From the NCBI RefSeq assembly GCF_014534745.1, contig NZ_JACVVP010000024.1, positions 41,089 to 105,088 of the forward strand: DNA of 64,000 nt, read 5' to 3'. Below are positions 10,181 through 18,667 of this stretch, piece after piece. Both the position numbers and the translations under genes were made by a program. The DNA is from Flammeovirga sp. EKP202. GTDB taxonomy: Bacteria > Bacteroidota > Bacteroidia > Cytophagales > Flammeovirgaceae. The notes beneath the pieces were generated by a model. That model searched no databases. It worked only from the letters and a program-made list of their open reading frames with translations, and was not told the DNA's origin. Position 1 is the first letter of the stretch; each line of letters begins with the position of its first letter.

Positions 10181-10239
10181 AAATATATGAAGAACCCAAC
10201 TAATGCTACTGCACCGATCAATAATATAAATTTTGCCAT
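10150..10239 (-). CDS. Predicted 29-residue single-pass membrane peptide
   Basis: The ATG at 10239 opens a 29-codon frame: MAKF, then a 16-residue hydrophobic helix (ILLIGAVALVGFFIYL), then a polar tail STKPKVNDN. The layout (short charged N-terminus, one helix, Lys/Asn-rich tail) is that of bacterial small membrane regulators, but I recognise no family. An A-rich stretch precedes the start, normal for Bacteroidota, which rarely use strong Shine-Dalgarno sites. The tail codons recur at 4643-4662 inside R1 copy a. It is 120 bp upstream of the DUF3124 lipoprotein gene on the same strand. Expression is unproven. Confidence 0.5.
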   Translation of the reverse strand: MAKFILLIGAVALVGFFIYLSTKPKVNDN

Positions 10240-10423
10240 AACGTTTTTTATTTAATTTGTTTACGCTTACAAAATTCATCAAATAAGATCTCTTTTATAT
10301 TGTGTTATCACTACGGTTTCAAAAAGTAGAGAATCACATAAACGACATAGGTGTTTCACGTAACGTTACTCTAGTGTATCCATATCATAGTCATCTAACA
10401 TTATTTTAGAGGCCATCAGTATC

Positions 10424-10456
10424 AAAAAAAAGTCCGACTCAACATGAATCGGACCT
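10424..10456 (-). terminator. Rho-independent terminator with no assigned gene
   Basis: 11-bp stem (10430-10440 with 10446-10456, allowing G-U), 5-nt loop and a run of T on the minus strand. The nearest upstream gene already has its own terminator at 10598-10632, so this one should end a separate minus-strand transcript starting within 10457-10597. Confidence 0.7.
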
Positions 10457-10597
10457 TTAACTCAACTAAAACTTTACAATTCTTGATGTTATTGTCTTAC
10501 TACTCTATTTTGTATTCAACATTGTAAATTTAGCTGTTCAATTCCTTAAAATATTAGGTGAAAAACCAATATTAGTCTATTGGTGAATCACGTAGAC

Positions 10598-10632
10598 AAA
10601 AAAGAGGCTAACTTCTCAATGAAATTAACCTC
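10598..10632 (-). terminator. Rho-independent terminator after the COG4299 gene
   Basis: 12-bp stem (10604-10615 with 10621-10632, two G-U pairs in the minus RNA), 5-nt loop and a T-run at 10603-10598 read on the minus strand. It lies 35 bp past the stop codon. Confidence 0.8.
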
Positions 10633-10666
10633 TTATCCGAAGATTAGTATGTTTTGCTATCGATCC

Positions 10667-11770
10667 TTAAACTTTAATCACAATATTTTTTCGATATAAA
10701 ATTAAGATCGGGATCCCAATCAGTGTTACATAGGAGATTGCAAATAATAAACTATTCGCCTCTATTGGAAAAGCATTTATGGAAATCAGTGAAAAAATGT
10801 GACCTTTTATTGTTGTATCGCCTATGGAAATCACTCCTATTAATCTGGCGATCATCTCTGCCAACACATAAGCTGCCATAGGGTTTAAGCCGAAAGCCCT
10901 TGGTATTAACACATGATCCCTTCCCTTCTTTTTATAATCAAAAATGTAATAAGACAGGCCTAAAGTGATTGCACCCAAACCTCCAGTATATAGTACATAA
11001 GAGGAAGTCCAAAGACTTTTGTTGATCGGAAAAACAATGCCCCATAACTGACCAATGACCACACCGACAATTCCCCAAACTGTCAACCTTTTTACAACTT
11101 CATTTCCTTTATATTTTTTGACAATCTCACCTGAAAACAAACCTAAAATTGCTGTTCCGATGGCTGGTATAGTGGTAAATACTCCTTCGGGATCCCATGT
11201 TTTAGTTCCTGACCACATATGCCCTTTCAAAAGTAATTGGTCAATATAAGCCGAAAGTACAGCATTTGGATCGTCCAGATTAGGTACTCCAACTCCCGGT
11301 ACTGGAACGATGGTCATGACAAGCCAATAGATCACCAAAAGGCAAATCAATGTAGCCAACATTGTTTTCCTGTCTGCATAAAGAAATAAGGCAGAAGTAA
11401 TGATAAATACCACACCGATTCTTTGCAATACGCCAGGAATCCTCATTTCTGCAAAATTGAAAAATGGAAATAATCCTAAAAACAAACCAATCCCTATAAG
11501 CTTCGCCCCTCGCCAAAGTGCCTTACGCATAGCTGTTGGACGTTTAATGGGGTTGTTTTTTACTTTAGACATTGAGAAACTAATGGAAACACCTACTATA
11601 AATAAGAAAAATGGAAACACTAAATCCGTAGGTGTACAACCATGCCATTGAGCATGTTGGAAAGGAGGGTAAATAGCAGACCAGGTGCCTGGATTATTTA
11701 CCAAAATCATCAATATTACCGTTAAGCCACGAAATATGTCAAGTGATAGTATGCGTTCAGATTTGTTCAT
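10667..11770 (-). CDS. COG4299 / DUF5009-type membrane acyltransferase-like protein
   Basis: 367 residues with about ten hydrophobic segments, so an inner-membrane protein. The start SLDIFRGLTVILMILVNNPG and the motif WHGCTPTDLVFPFFLFIVGVSISFS are the hallmarks of the family related to heparan-alpha-glucosaminide N-acetyltransferase. That family uses a conserved His near this site to acetylate glucosamine-type sugars across the membrane. Bacterial members often sit with N-acetylglucosamine genes (NagX). The gene is followed by its own terminator and lies 156 bp from a sodium symporter gene on the same strand, which fits a sugar-uptake pair. A TAnnTTTG box (CAAATGTA on the plus strand) lies at 11806-11813. 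The substrate is inference. Confidence 0.85.
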   Translation of the reverse strand: MNKSERILSLDIFRGLTVILMILVNNPGTWSAIYPPFQHAQWHGCTPTDLVFPFFLFIVGVSISFSMSKVKNNPIKRPTAMRKALWRGAKLIGIGLFLGLFPFFNFAEMRIPGVLQRIGVVFIITSALFLYADRKTMLATLICLLVIYWLVMTIVPVPGVGVPNLDDPNAVLSAYIDQLLLKGHMWSGTKTWDPEGVFTTIPAIGTAILGLFSGEIVKKYKGNEVVKRLTVWGIVGVVIGQLWGIVFPINKSLWTSSYVLYTGGLGAITLGLSYYIFDYKKKGRDHVLIPRAFGLNPMAAYVLAEMIARLIGVISIGDTTIKGHIFSLISINAFPIEANSLLFAISYVTLIGIPILILYRKNIVIKV

Positions 11771-11926
11771 TATTATTCATTTCATTTATTAGAAAGGTAA
11801 TAGGACAAATGTAAACCTGCTGTATTTATAAAAAGTGCCCTAATACACAATAAATGTAATTTGAGCACTTTTTATAATCAAGAATTTTAGACTACTAGCA
11901 CATATTCATATACTAACAACCTTTTT

Positions 11927-13384
11927 TCATTTATCAACTGAATCATTTTTCGATGACAAAAGATATAACCCAAAAATTGTAATAGCGGTATTGACCAATA
12001 AAATCTCAAAACCGAATTGATAACCAAAGAATAATTCTTTGGAATAAGCATTGATTAAATAAGATGCAATGGGAGAAAAAAGGCATAAATAAACCACAAA
12101 TTTATCCTTGACTTTTCGGCCTGTGTATATTCCAAAAACAAACAAGCCTAATAATGGTCCATAGGTATACCCTGCCCATTTGAATACTTTCGAAACTACT
12201 GTATCATCATTTAAAGCTCTAAAACCCACAATGACTAAAAACAATAGCAAAGAAAAGCCTAGATGTACAATTTTCCTTTTTTTATTATTATTCTCATGAC
12301 TTTTATCCATCGATAAAAAGTCAATACAAAAGGCCGTAGTTAGTGCTGTAAGGGCCGAATCTGCACTTGAAAAAGCTGCTGCAGTAATACCCAATAAAAA
12401 GACAATCGCCGTAAATAAACCAAAGTGATTTAAAGCCAACAATGGGTAAAGTTCATCCGATCGTTCAGGGGCTTGAATTCCATGGTAAGCGATGTATTCA
12501 TACAATAAAACACCTAAAGCTAAGAACACAACTGTGGCAATAAAAAATGCTAATGCAAACCAAAGTACGTTTTTCTGTGCCTCTTTTACCGACTTACAGG
12601 TAAGGTTTTTCTGCATGATATTCTGATCCAAACCATTCATTGATATTGTAATAAAAATACCCGCAAAAAACTGTTTCCAAAAGAAATTCCCTGCCTTCCA
12701 ATCACTCACAACTATATCAGACATCTGACTTTCCCAAACAGTGGTTACCATACTTCCTAAATTCATATTTAAAGAATTAGAAATCGTATAAATAGTCCAT
12801 ATCACCGCTAATATTAGAAATGTTGTTTGCAAAGTATCTGTCCAAACAATTGTTTTTATTCCTCCTTTAAAAGTATACAACCAAATCAATAAAATGGTGA
12901 TCAGTACTGAAATCGCAAATGGAATATTAAACTCATCAAAGAAAGCAATTTGAAGGACCATAGCCGCCAAATAGAGTCTAAAAGCTGCCCCTAATGTTTG
13001 GGAGACCAAGAAGAAAAAAGAACCCGTTTTATAACTCACAATACCAAATCTGTCTTTGAGGTATTGATAGATCGATATCATTTTCTTACTGTAGAACAAT
13101 GGTATCAATAAATACGCAATGACTGCATACCCAACCATATTTCCCATCATAAACTGAAGGTAACTCCACCCTGATTTTGCAACCATTCCAGGTACAGAAA
13201 TAAAAGTCACACCTGACAGTGTAGCCCCCACCATACCATAAGCGACCAAGTACCATTTGGAGTTTCTGTTGGCAGTAAAAAACGAATTAGACTGATTTTC
13301 ACCTTTCTCTGAAGTGAGAAAAGAGATCAACATCAAAAAGGAGAAATAGAGGAAAATGACAATAAATACAGTTGTTGCAGACAT
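11927..13384 (-). CDS. Sodium:solute symporter (SSS family)
   Basis: 485 residues with about 13 membrane helices, typical of SSS transporters that take up a solute with Na+. Family landmarks are the N-terminal FFTANRNSKWYLVAYGMVGATLSGVTFISVPG, the ARLYLAA-like helix, DQNIMQKNLTCKSVKEAQKN and ITAAAFSSADSALTALTTAFCIDFL, which carries the second Na+-site serines. The short charged C-terminus is normal. With the COG4299 gene just downstream on the same strand, an amino-sugar or sialic-acid-type substrate is possible but not shown. The next gene is divergent, so 13385-13537 should hold both promoters. Confidence 0.92.
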   Translation of the reverse strand: MSATTVFIVIFLYFSFLMLISFLTSEKGENQSNSFFTANRNSKWYLVAYGMVGATLSGVTFISVPGMVAKSGWSYLQFMMGNMVGYAVIAYLLIPLFYSKKMISIYQYLKDRFGIVSYKTGSFFFLVSQTLGAAFRLYLAAMVLQIAFFDEFNIPFAISVLITILLIWLYTFKGGIKTIVWTDTLQTTFLILAVIWTIYTISNSLNMNLGSMVTTVWESQMSDIVVSDWKAGNFFWKQFFAGIFITISMNGLDQNIMQKNLTCKSVKEAQKNVLWFALAFFIATVVFLALGVLLYEYIAYHGIQAPERSDELYPLLALNHFGLFTAIVFLLGITAAAFSSADSALTALTTAFCIDFLSMDKSHENNNKKRKIVHLGFSLLLFLVIVGFRALNDDTVVSKVFKWAGYTYGPLLGLFVFGIYTGRKVKDKFVVYLCLFSPIASYLINAYSKELFFGYQFGFEILLVNTAITIFGLYLLSSKNDSVDK

Positions 13385-13537
13385 AGTTTAAAAAATCATG
13401 TTTTTACGAAAAATGAATATAATTTTTATACTTATCTTGTACAACAATTTCAATTAATTATACAACCTAATCCGTTTTTGATCGATTATACTTCACATCA
13501 ACGGTACATAGAAAACCAATTTTATAATCATTTTATC

Positions 13538-14242
13538 ATGACAAATAAACTTTTAATACTTCTTCTATCTCTATTCGTCTGCCAATTTAATGCTCAAGCA
13601 CAAGTCACTCAAAATACAAACCTTTACGAGTTGGCCGATCCGGATCAGTTGAATGTCTCCCTTCTTTATGGAAATCAAAAAAGTAATTTTAAAGGCTCTC
13701 CTTTTTACAATGAAGGATGGAAAACCGGTACAGTAACCGTCAATGATGGTATTGAGTATAAAGATATTCAGTTACGCTTCAATGTGTATAATGATGAGCT
13801 TTGGTACAAGAAAACGGAAGAAAACATCATCGTTATTAATAGAGTTAACGTTAAGGCATTTAGATGGAAAGATGAAAATGGAATGGCTCATTTTGAGAAA
13901 TGTTTTATTCAAAAGAAACCTTATTATATGGAGATAATCTATGCTGATCAACATTTTCAGATTTATAAAATGCTCACTAAAAAATTTATCAAGAAAGATA
14001 ATACATCTAGCAATTCTTATAACTCTGATCAAAAAGATCAGTATGTTTGGGGTAAATCAGCATTATACCATAGAAAAAATGGTAGGCTGTTAGAAATAGG
14101 AAGTAAAGACAAGGAATTTTTCTTGCTATTTGGCCAACAAAAAAGTGCTATTCAAAAGTTTGCGAAATCGAATAAATTAAAAATAAAGAATAAAGAAGAT
14201 GTAAAGGAAATGTTCACCCATTACTACACTTTAATTCAATAA
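13538..14242 (+). CDS. Secreted protein of unknown function
   Basis: 234 residues from the ATG at 13538. The frame extends 20 codons upstream to a TTG but that version has no sensible N-terminus. A signal peptide (NKLLILLLSLFVCQFNAQAQ) precedes a mature part rich in Lys, Tyr and Asn. Recognisable phrases are YELADPDQLNVSLLYGN, SPFYNEGWKTGTVTVNDG and LRFNVYNDELWYKK, a pattern seen in many Bacteroidota periplasmic proteins, but no family name can be given. The C-terminal helix (QKSAIQKFAKSNKLKIKNKEDVKEMF) looks like a small folded cap. The gene is 10 bp upstream of the DUF2461 gene and is probably co-transcribed with it. Confidence 0.75.
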   Translation: MTNKLLILLLSLFVCQFNAQAQVTQNTNLYELADPDQLNVSLLYGNQKSNFKGSPFYNEGWKTGTVTVNDGIEYKDIQLRFNVYNDELWYKKTEENIIVINRVNVKAFRWKDENGMAHFEKCFIQKKPYYMEIIYADQHFQIYKMLTKKFIKKDNTSSNSYNSDQKDQYVWGKSALYHRKNGRLLEIGSKDKEFFLLFGQQKSAIQKFAKSNKLKIKNKEDVKEMFTHYYTLIQ

Positions 14243-14252
14243 TCTATTTAAT

Positions 14253-14921
14253 ATGATCACAGAAGAGCTTTTTCAATACCTTAAAGATCTAGGGGAAAAC
14301 AATAATAGAGATTGGTTTAATGAAAATAAACCTACTTATCAGAAACACCTTCAAACCGTTAAATCTTTATTTCAAACGGTACAAGATGAACTGTCACAAA
14401 CAGATCAAATTGAAGGACATAAAATATATAGAATCTATAGAGATGTTCGTTTTTCAAAGGATAAATCTCCTTACAAAAAGCACTTCAGCGGTTACTTTTC
14501 AAGAGTAAAACCAATGCTGAGAGGCGGTTATTATTTACATCTTGAGCCAGGTGATAAATCCATTGTCGGTGGTGGTTTTTATGGTCCCAATTCTGATGAT
14601 TTAAAAAGAATTCGAGAGGAACTTTCATATGACGCTACCGAATTAAGAGACATCATTGAAGCTCCTTCTTTCAAGGAAATGTTTGGAGAAATGTATGGGG
14701 AGGAATTAAAGTCGGCCCCTAGAGGATTTGATAAAAATGATCCCGCAATTGATTTGATCCGAAAAAAGCAATTTATCTTTTTCAGAACTTTTAAAGATGA
14801 AGAAGTAACTGCCCCTGATTTTTCTGAAAAGATAATGAAAGGTTTCATTGAAATCAGACCGTTCTTTGATTACATGAGCAATGTTTTAACTACTGACTCA
14901 AACGGAGAACCTCTTTTCTAA
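14253..14921 (+). CDS. DUF2461 family protein
   Basis: 222 residues, the normal length for DUF2461 (TIGR02453). Family signatures are the N-terminal FQYLKDLGENNNRDWFNENKPTY, the central YRIYRDVRFSKDKSPYKKHFSGYF, and GGYYLHLEPGDKSIVGGGFYGP followed by LKRIREEL. There is no signal peptide, so it is cytoplasmic. Biochemical function is unknown for the whole family. It is the second gene of a two-gene unit and is followed at 14971 by a terminator. Confidence 0.93.
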   Translation: MITEELFQYLKDLGENNNRDWFNENKPTYQKHLQTVKSLFQTVQDELSQTDQIEGHKIYRIYRDVRFSKDKSPYKKHFSGYFSRVKPMLRGGYYLHLEPGDKSIVGGGFYGPNSDDLKRIREELSYDATELRDIIEAPSFKEMFGEMYGEELKSAPRGFDKNDPAIDLIRKKQFIFFRTFKDEEVTAPDFSEKIMKGFIEIRPFFDYMSNVLTTDSNGEPLF

Positions 14922-14970
14922 TGGTTTGTTCTGAAATGGAAGAATGTAGTTCGTCAATACAATAAAGAAG

Positions 14971-14999
14971 AGAGGAGTTGAAAAGGCTCCTCTTTTTTT
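14971..14999 (+). terminator. Rho-independent terminator after the DUF2461 gene
   Basis: 7-bp stem AGAGGAG/CTCCTCT (14971-14977 with 14987-14993), 9-nt loop and T7. It overlaps the 3' end of the convergent AraC gene. Confidence 0.8.
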
Positions 15000-15933
15000 A
15001 TCCGAATTTATAGACTTTACTAGGCTGAACTCCAAACTTTTCTTTGAACATTCTGCCGAAATGGGTCACACTGATAAAACCTAACCCATAAGTACAATCC
15101 GATACATTGTGCTTCCCCTCTTGCAACCACTGATACGCCAACTGCAATTTGTAATCATTGGCGTATTGTAGGATCGTTACCCCGAATATTTCCTTAAACA
15201 ATTTTCTCAATTTGCTATAACCAAAACCTGTCACTTTTTCTAAATCATGAGGCTCACTCTTAGAAGCATAATTTTGCTCAAGATACTTTTTGACTCTAAA
15301 CGTTTTATCAAGATCATTAGAGCTATAATATTTAGGGATGCACTTGTTTTGAACTCTTTCCAACAAAATGCTTACAAAGTCATAAATCAATAAATAAAGG
15401 TCGGAGTATTTCTTAAAAACATCACACGCTTCTCCATCTTCTAAGAGATATTGAAGCTTTGGAAGTATTGACTCATCCATTTTTTTGAATAAAAAATAGC
15501 CCTCTTTTACTTCCGAAAAACTGTTTTTCAATACCTCATTTTCATGTATATTTTTGAATACATGTATAGAAGGAAAAGTAATGACTATTAATTCTAACGT
15601 TTTATCTGCATCAAAATAAAGGTATTCCTCTTCTTGACAATTTGAAAAATAGCTCCAGCTTTCTTCACTATGCTGATACTGTTCCTCGTTGTTAGATGGA
15701 GGTAAAAAACGGAAAGATGATTTTATATATAAAAAAGAGAAAAAGCCATCTGTATTGGACTCCTTAATGAATCGAAGGTCTTTTGTTGGGTTTCCTTTGA
15801 GGTGTACTATATTAAATGAGTCAATATTTTGATAAACAATGTACGGACTTGTCACCAGAAAGGATTCAGGGAATAAAATATGTTGACTGTCTATATTTTC
15901 ATAAAATGAAGACCTTAGCCTTATTTCTTCCAT
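14998..15933 (-). CDS. AraC family transcriptional regulator
   Basis: 311 residues. The last 100 (about 212-311) form the two helix-turn-helix AraC domain: VKKYLEQNYASKSEPHDLEKVTGFGYSKLRKLFKEIFG, then the second helix region ending GFISVTHFGRMFKEKFGVQPSKV. The N-terminal 200 residues are beta-rich and acidic with no recognised ligand domain, so the effector is unknown. The HTH is closest in style to the PchR-like subgroup, whose members respond to siderophores or other small molecules. The gene stands alone, and no neighbouring target operon is evident. Confidence 0.92.
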   Translation of the reverse strand: MEEIRLRSSFYENIDSQHILFPESFLVTSPYIVYQNIDSFNIVHLKGNPTKDLRFIKESNTDGFFSFLYIKSSFRFLPPSNNEEQYQHSEESWSYFSNCQEEEYLYFDADKTLELIVITFPSIHVFKNIHENEVLKNSFSEVKEGYFLFKKMDESILPKLQYLLEDGEACDVFKKYSDLYLLIYDFVSILLERVQNKCIPKYYSSNDLDKTFRVKKYLEQNYASKSEPHDLEKVTGFGYSKLRKLFKEIFGVTILQYANDYKLQLAYQWLQEGKHNVSDCTYGLGFISVTHFGRMFKEKFGVQPSKVYKFG

Positions 15934-15990
15934 AATAGGGATGGATACTTTAAAACGGTCAAGTTACAACTGTAAAAGAATAAAGAAAAA

Positions 15991-16021
15991 AAGTAGCAGA
16001 ATTTTTTACGTTCTGCTACTT
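15991..16021 (-). terminator. Rho-independent terminator after the 96-residue gene
   Basis: Perfect 11-bp stem (15991-16001 with 16011-16021), 9-nt loop and a T-run on the minus strand. It lies 120 bp past the stop of the small gene at 16144. Confidence 0.75.
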
Positions 16022-16143
16022 CAAGTTTGTATTTGAAAAGTAAATAGTTTATATCTTTTTTCTTGTGGCAATGAGAATCAGAAAATATATTTAAAAGGGG
16101 AGTCAAAAAAAACTGATCATATAACTAAAAAAATCTCCCTCCC

Positions 16144-16434
16144 TTAAAATTCTTCTACCAAACGGTGTTCTTCTAAATCGATCATTGCGTTCAATGCCTT
16201 CAAATTCGCAATATGAGAAGCTTCAGTTTGATTTTCCTGAAACGTGCATTGCATCTCTCTTACTGCTCTTTGAAGCTTGTCTAGATTGTCTTTTCTTTCT
16301 TTGATTCTTTGGTTCAAAAGCTGATAGTAAGCTTTGTTCACTGCAGGATCAAATTCAACATTTTCATCATTTACTTTTCCTATAGTTCTTTGATTGTCAG
16401 AAAAAAATAATTTAATAGTCTTGATAATACTCAT
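16144..16434 (-). CDS. Small coiled-coil protein of unknown function
   Basis: 96 residues with no signal peptide. Residues 32-96 are predicted helical and coiled-coil-like (NKAYYQLLNQRIKERKDNLDKLQRAVREMQ, then NLKALNAMIDLEEHRL). The first 30 residues start with a short hydrophobic IIKTIKLFF. I recognise no family. The gene is monocistronic, with 450 bp of promoter-like DNA upstream that carries a cluster of TTAACA/TGTTAA words, and a terminator downstream. It appears to be a real gene because codon use matches its neighbours and the start has a clean ATG. Confidence 0.65.
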   Translation of the reverse strand: MSIIKTIKLFFSDNQRTIGKVNDENVEFDPAVNKAYYQLLNQRIKERKDNLDKLQRAVREMQCTFQENQTEASHIANLKALNAMIDLEEHRLVEEF

Positions 16435-16892
16435 AATCTGTAGGTTTGCTCCCTTTAAAGTTCAATAATTATATAAGTAGAATTACTTTGATTTAATTAA
16501 GTTATACCTAATCATCAGAAATTTATTGTTACGATCCAACTATTTAGCCTAATAACATTGTAAACTCGTCTAAATTTTAACATATAAATCCTAAATATAT
16601 TCATAAATCCTTAACATTAACAATTGTTTAAAATCAAGTTTTAGGTTCAATTCACTTCGTATAAAAATAAAAAATCTTAATATTATCCTATTTTAGACTG
16701 CAAATAGGATCTCAAAAAACATTAGTTAACATTGTGTTAACATAATACTATTCCATAATTTCATTATTAGTATTTGTTAGGTGGATCGTCACAATAAAGT
16801 CATCTTAACATATCAACATGTACTATGTTAAAATACATCATCAATTCTCAACCTTCGGCTTCACATTCAAGTGATGTTGAGGTAAAGCTGAA
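16435..16892. promoter_or_regulatory. Long AT-rich upstream region with clustered TTAACA words
   Basis: 458 bp without a gene. TTAACA or its complement occurs eight times between about 16577 and 16836, including a perfect TGTTAACA palindrome at 16735-16742. This could be an operator array for the downstream 96-residue gene. No exact TAnnTTTG promoter was found. Confidence 0.3.
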
Positions 16893-16928
16893 TAAAAAAG
16901 CCATTCCATGGACAAACATGAAATGGCT
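16893..16928 (-). terminator. Rho-independent terminator of the rsmG-menD operon
   Basis: 12-bp stem with one G-U in the minus RNA, 6-nt loop and a T6 run on the minus strand. It lies 30 bp past the menD stop. Confidence 0.85.
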
Positions 16929-16957
16929 CTTTGCAAAAGGTTTGAAAGCAGAAATGA

Positions 16958-18661
16958 TTATTTCATTCCTTCTCGCTTAAACGCTTTAAATGTATTTTTA
17001 CTAATTTCTTTATTGCTTTTTACCTCGTAGATACACGCTTTATCACTAGGTTGTAAAAAAGTTTCAAAGGTGTCATAAAATTCTTCCCTTGAGTTGACCT
17101 CCCAATGCTTTAGCCTGAATTCTTCCGCTAAATATTTTGCAGATGTTCTTTGTTCTGTTTCAAAATACTCTTCCAACTCAGGTTGTCGGACTGGTCCATC
17201 GATCATTCTAAAGATCACCCCTCCATGGTTGTTCAATAAAACAACTTTTAAATTAGAAGGAACATAGTTATTCCAAAAAGCATTTCTATCATAGAAAAAG
17301 GCGAGGTCACCTGTCAATATAAAGTGTAACTCATCTGGATTAGCTATAGCATGCCCTACAGCAGTACTTGTACTTCCATCAATTCCACTAGTGCCTCTAT
17401 TGGCATAAACCTTCACATCCTCTCTTTCTACCCCAATAAAATTGGCGTATCTTACCGACATACTGTTCGCTAAGTGTAGGTTCGAATTTTCGGGAAGGGA
17501 ATTAATAAGGTAATTGACTACTTCTAATTCTGAGAAAGACAATAATTCAAAGAAATCTGCCTTCTGAGCTTTTACTCTATTATTATGTTCTTGCCAGTCG
17601 AAAAGAAATTGGTTGTAATCCTCTTCATCAAAATTAATGGCACTCAACTGATCAAAAAATAATGCCTCAGAGGAACGGATCACTTTGGTCAATGACATAA
17701 AAGGATCTGGAACTTCTCCAGCCTCCTGTATGTGCCAATGCTCAACAGGTCGATTATTTCTTAAAAATAGTTTTAGATTTTTTGAGATAACAGACTTGCC
17801 AAACGTAATCAGTAAATCTGGTTGAAGTGCTTGATTCTCATTCGGAGTCAAAAACACATCTTGATGAACCGTAGCATTTTCTAAGTGGCCATAATTTGAA
17901 ATGACATCAGAGGCTACTGGAAAAGGTAAAGATGATAAACTCTCTCCGACTTCATGATTGTACTGACCGTGTCCCGCTACAATCAGAATTTTTTGATGTG
18001 ACTGTAATAAAGGTATAAGTTCTTTTTCCCAAACCTCATCTTCTATATAAGGTTCTGAACTTAACTCTTTTTGAATTCTTATAGTATTGGCATCAAAGTC
18101 GAAATGCTCCTCGGTATCAGGGTAAAATGGTTCTCTCAACGGCCAATTAATATGAATAGGACCTTGAGGATAAGCCATAGCATAATTTAATGCCTCATTA
18201 GCAATTCGCTGCTTATACCATTTTGCATCAGCATGCGACAAGTCATCTGGCATTTGGAAACTCTTCTTAATATGGTTTCCAAATATATTATTTTGACGAA
18301 TGGTTTGACCATCCCATTGATCAATCCACTCAGTAGGTCTGTCAGCAGTAATGACGATGACAGGAATACGTTGATAGTAAGCTTCGGTGATGGCTGGAGT
18401 ATAATTCAAGGCCGCTGTACCTGAAGTACAAGCAATGACCACTGGAGTATTGGTTTGCTGAGCGATACCCATTGCTACAAAAGCAGCTGATCTTTCATCA
18501 CTGACTGAAATGGTATTGATTTTTGGGTGCCTGGCAAAAGCTAGTGCTAAAGGTGCTACTCTTGATCCTGGTGAAAGTACTACATCTTTCACCCCCATTT
18601 CTGACAGTTGGGCTACAAACTGCCCTACCTCGTGCAATAATTCTGACTTATTGTGCCCCAT
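16958..18661 (-). CDS. menD: 2-succinyl-5-enolpyruvyl-6-hydroxy-3-cyclohexene-1-carboxylate synthase (MenD)
   Basis: 567 residues, normal for MenD. This cytoplasmic thiamine-diphosphate enzyme joins isochorismate and 2-oxoglutarate, the first committed step of menaquinone synthesis. The N-terminal LSPGSRVAPLALAFARHP and SDERSAAFVAMG hold the pyrimidine-side motif with the conserved Glu. The C-terminal GDLAFFYDRNAFWNN...VLLNNHGG is the Mg-diphosphate-binding GD...NN motif. The gene is the last of the operon: its ATG is 6 bp after the stop of the polyprenyl synthase gene, which suggests translational coupling. Together these two genes supply both the ring and the side chain of menaquinone. menF, menB and menE are not in the window. 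Confidence 0.97.
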   Translation of the reverse strand: MGHNKSELLHEVGQFVAQLSEMGVKDVVLSPGSRVAPLALAFARHPKINTISVSDERSAAFVAMGIAQQTNTPVVIACTSGTAALNYTPAITEAYYQRIPVIVITADRPTEWIDQWDGQTIRQNNIFGNHIKKSFQMPDDLSHADAKWYKQRIANEALNYAMAYPQGPIHINWPLREPFYPDTEEHFDFDANTIRIQKELSSEPYIEDEVWEKELIPLLQSHQKILIVAGHGQYNHEVGESLSSLPFPVASDVISNYGHLENATVHQDVFLTPNENQALQPDLLITFGKSVISKNLKLFLRNNRPVEHWHIQEAGEVPDPFMSLTKVIRSSEALFFDQLSAINFDEEDYNQFLFDWQEHNNRVKAQKADFFELLSFSELEVVNYLINSLPENSNLHLANSMSVRYANFIGVEREDVKVYANRGTSGIDGSTSTAVGHAIANPDELHFILTGDLAFFYDRNAFWNNYVPSNLKVVLLNNHGGVIFRMIDGPVRQPELEEYFETEQRTSAKYLAEEFRLKHWEVNSREEFYDTFETFLQPSDKACIYEVKSNKEISKNTFKAFKREGMK

Positions 18662-18667
18662 TACCTC

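Noticed and set aside
4435..10239. Insertion sequence bounded by the two R1 copies
   Set aside because: The copies are direct repeats around ordinary genes, with no transposase or terminal inverted repeats between them.
15921..16106. 61-codon minus-strand frame
   Set aside because: It crosses a strong terminator hairpin at 15991-16021, overlaps the AraC gene's start and has low-complexity composition.
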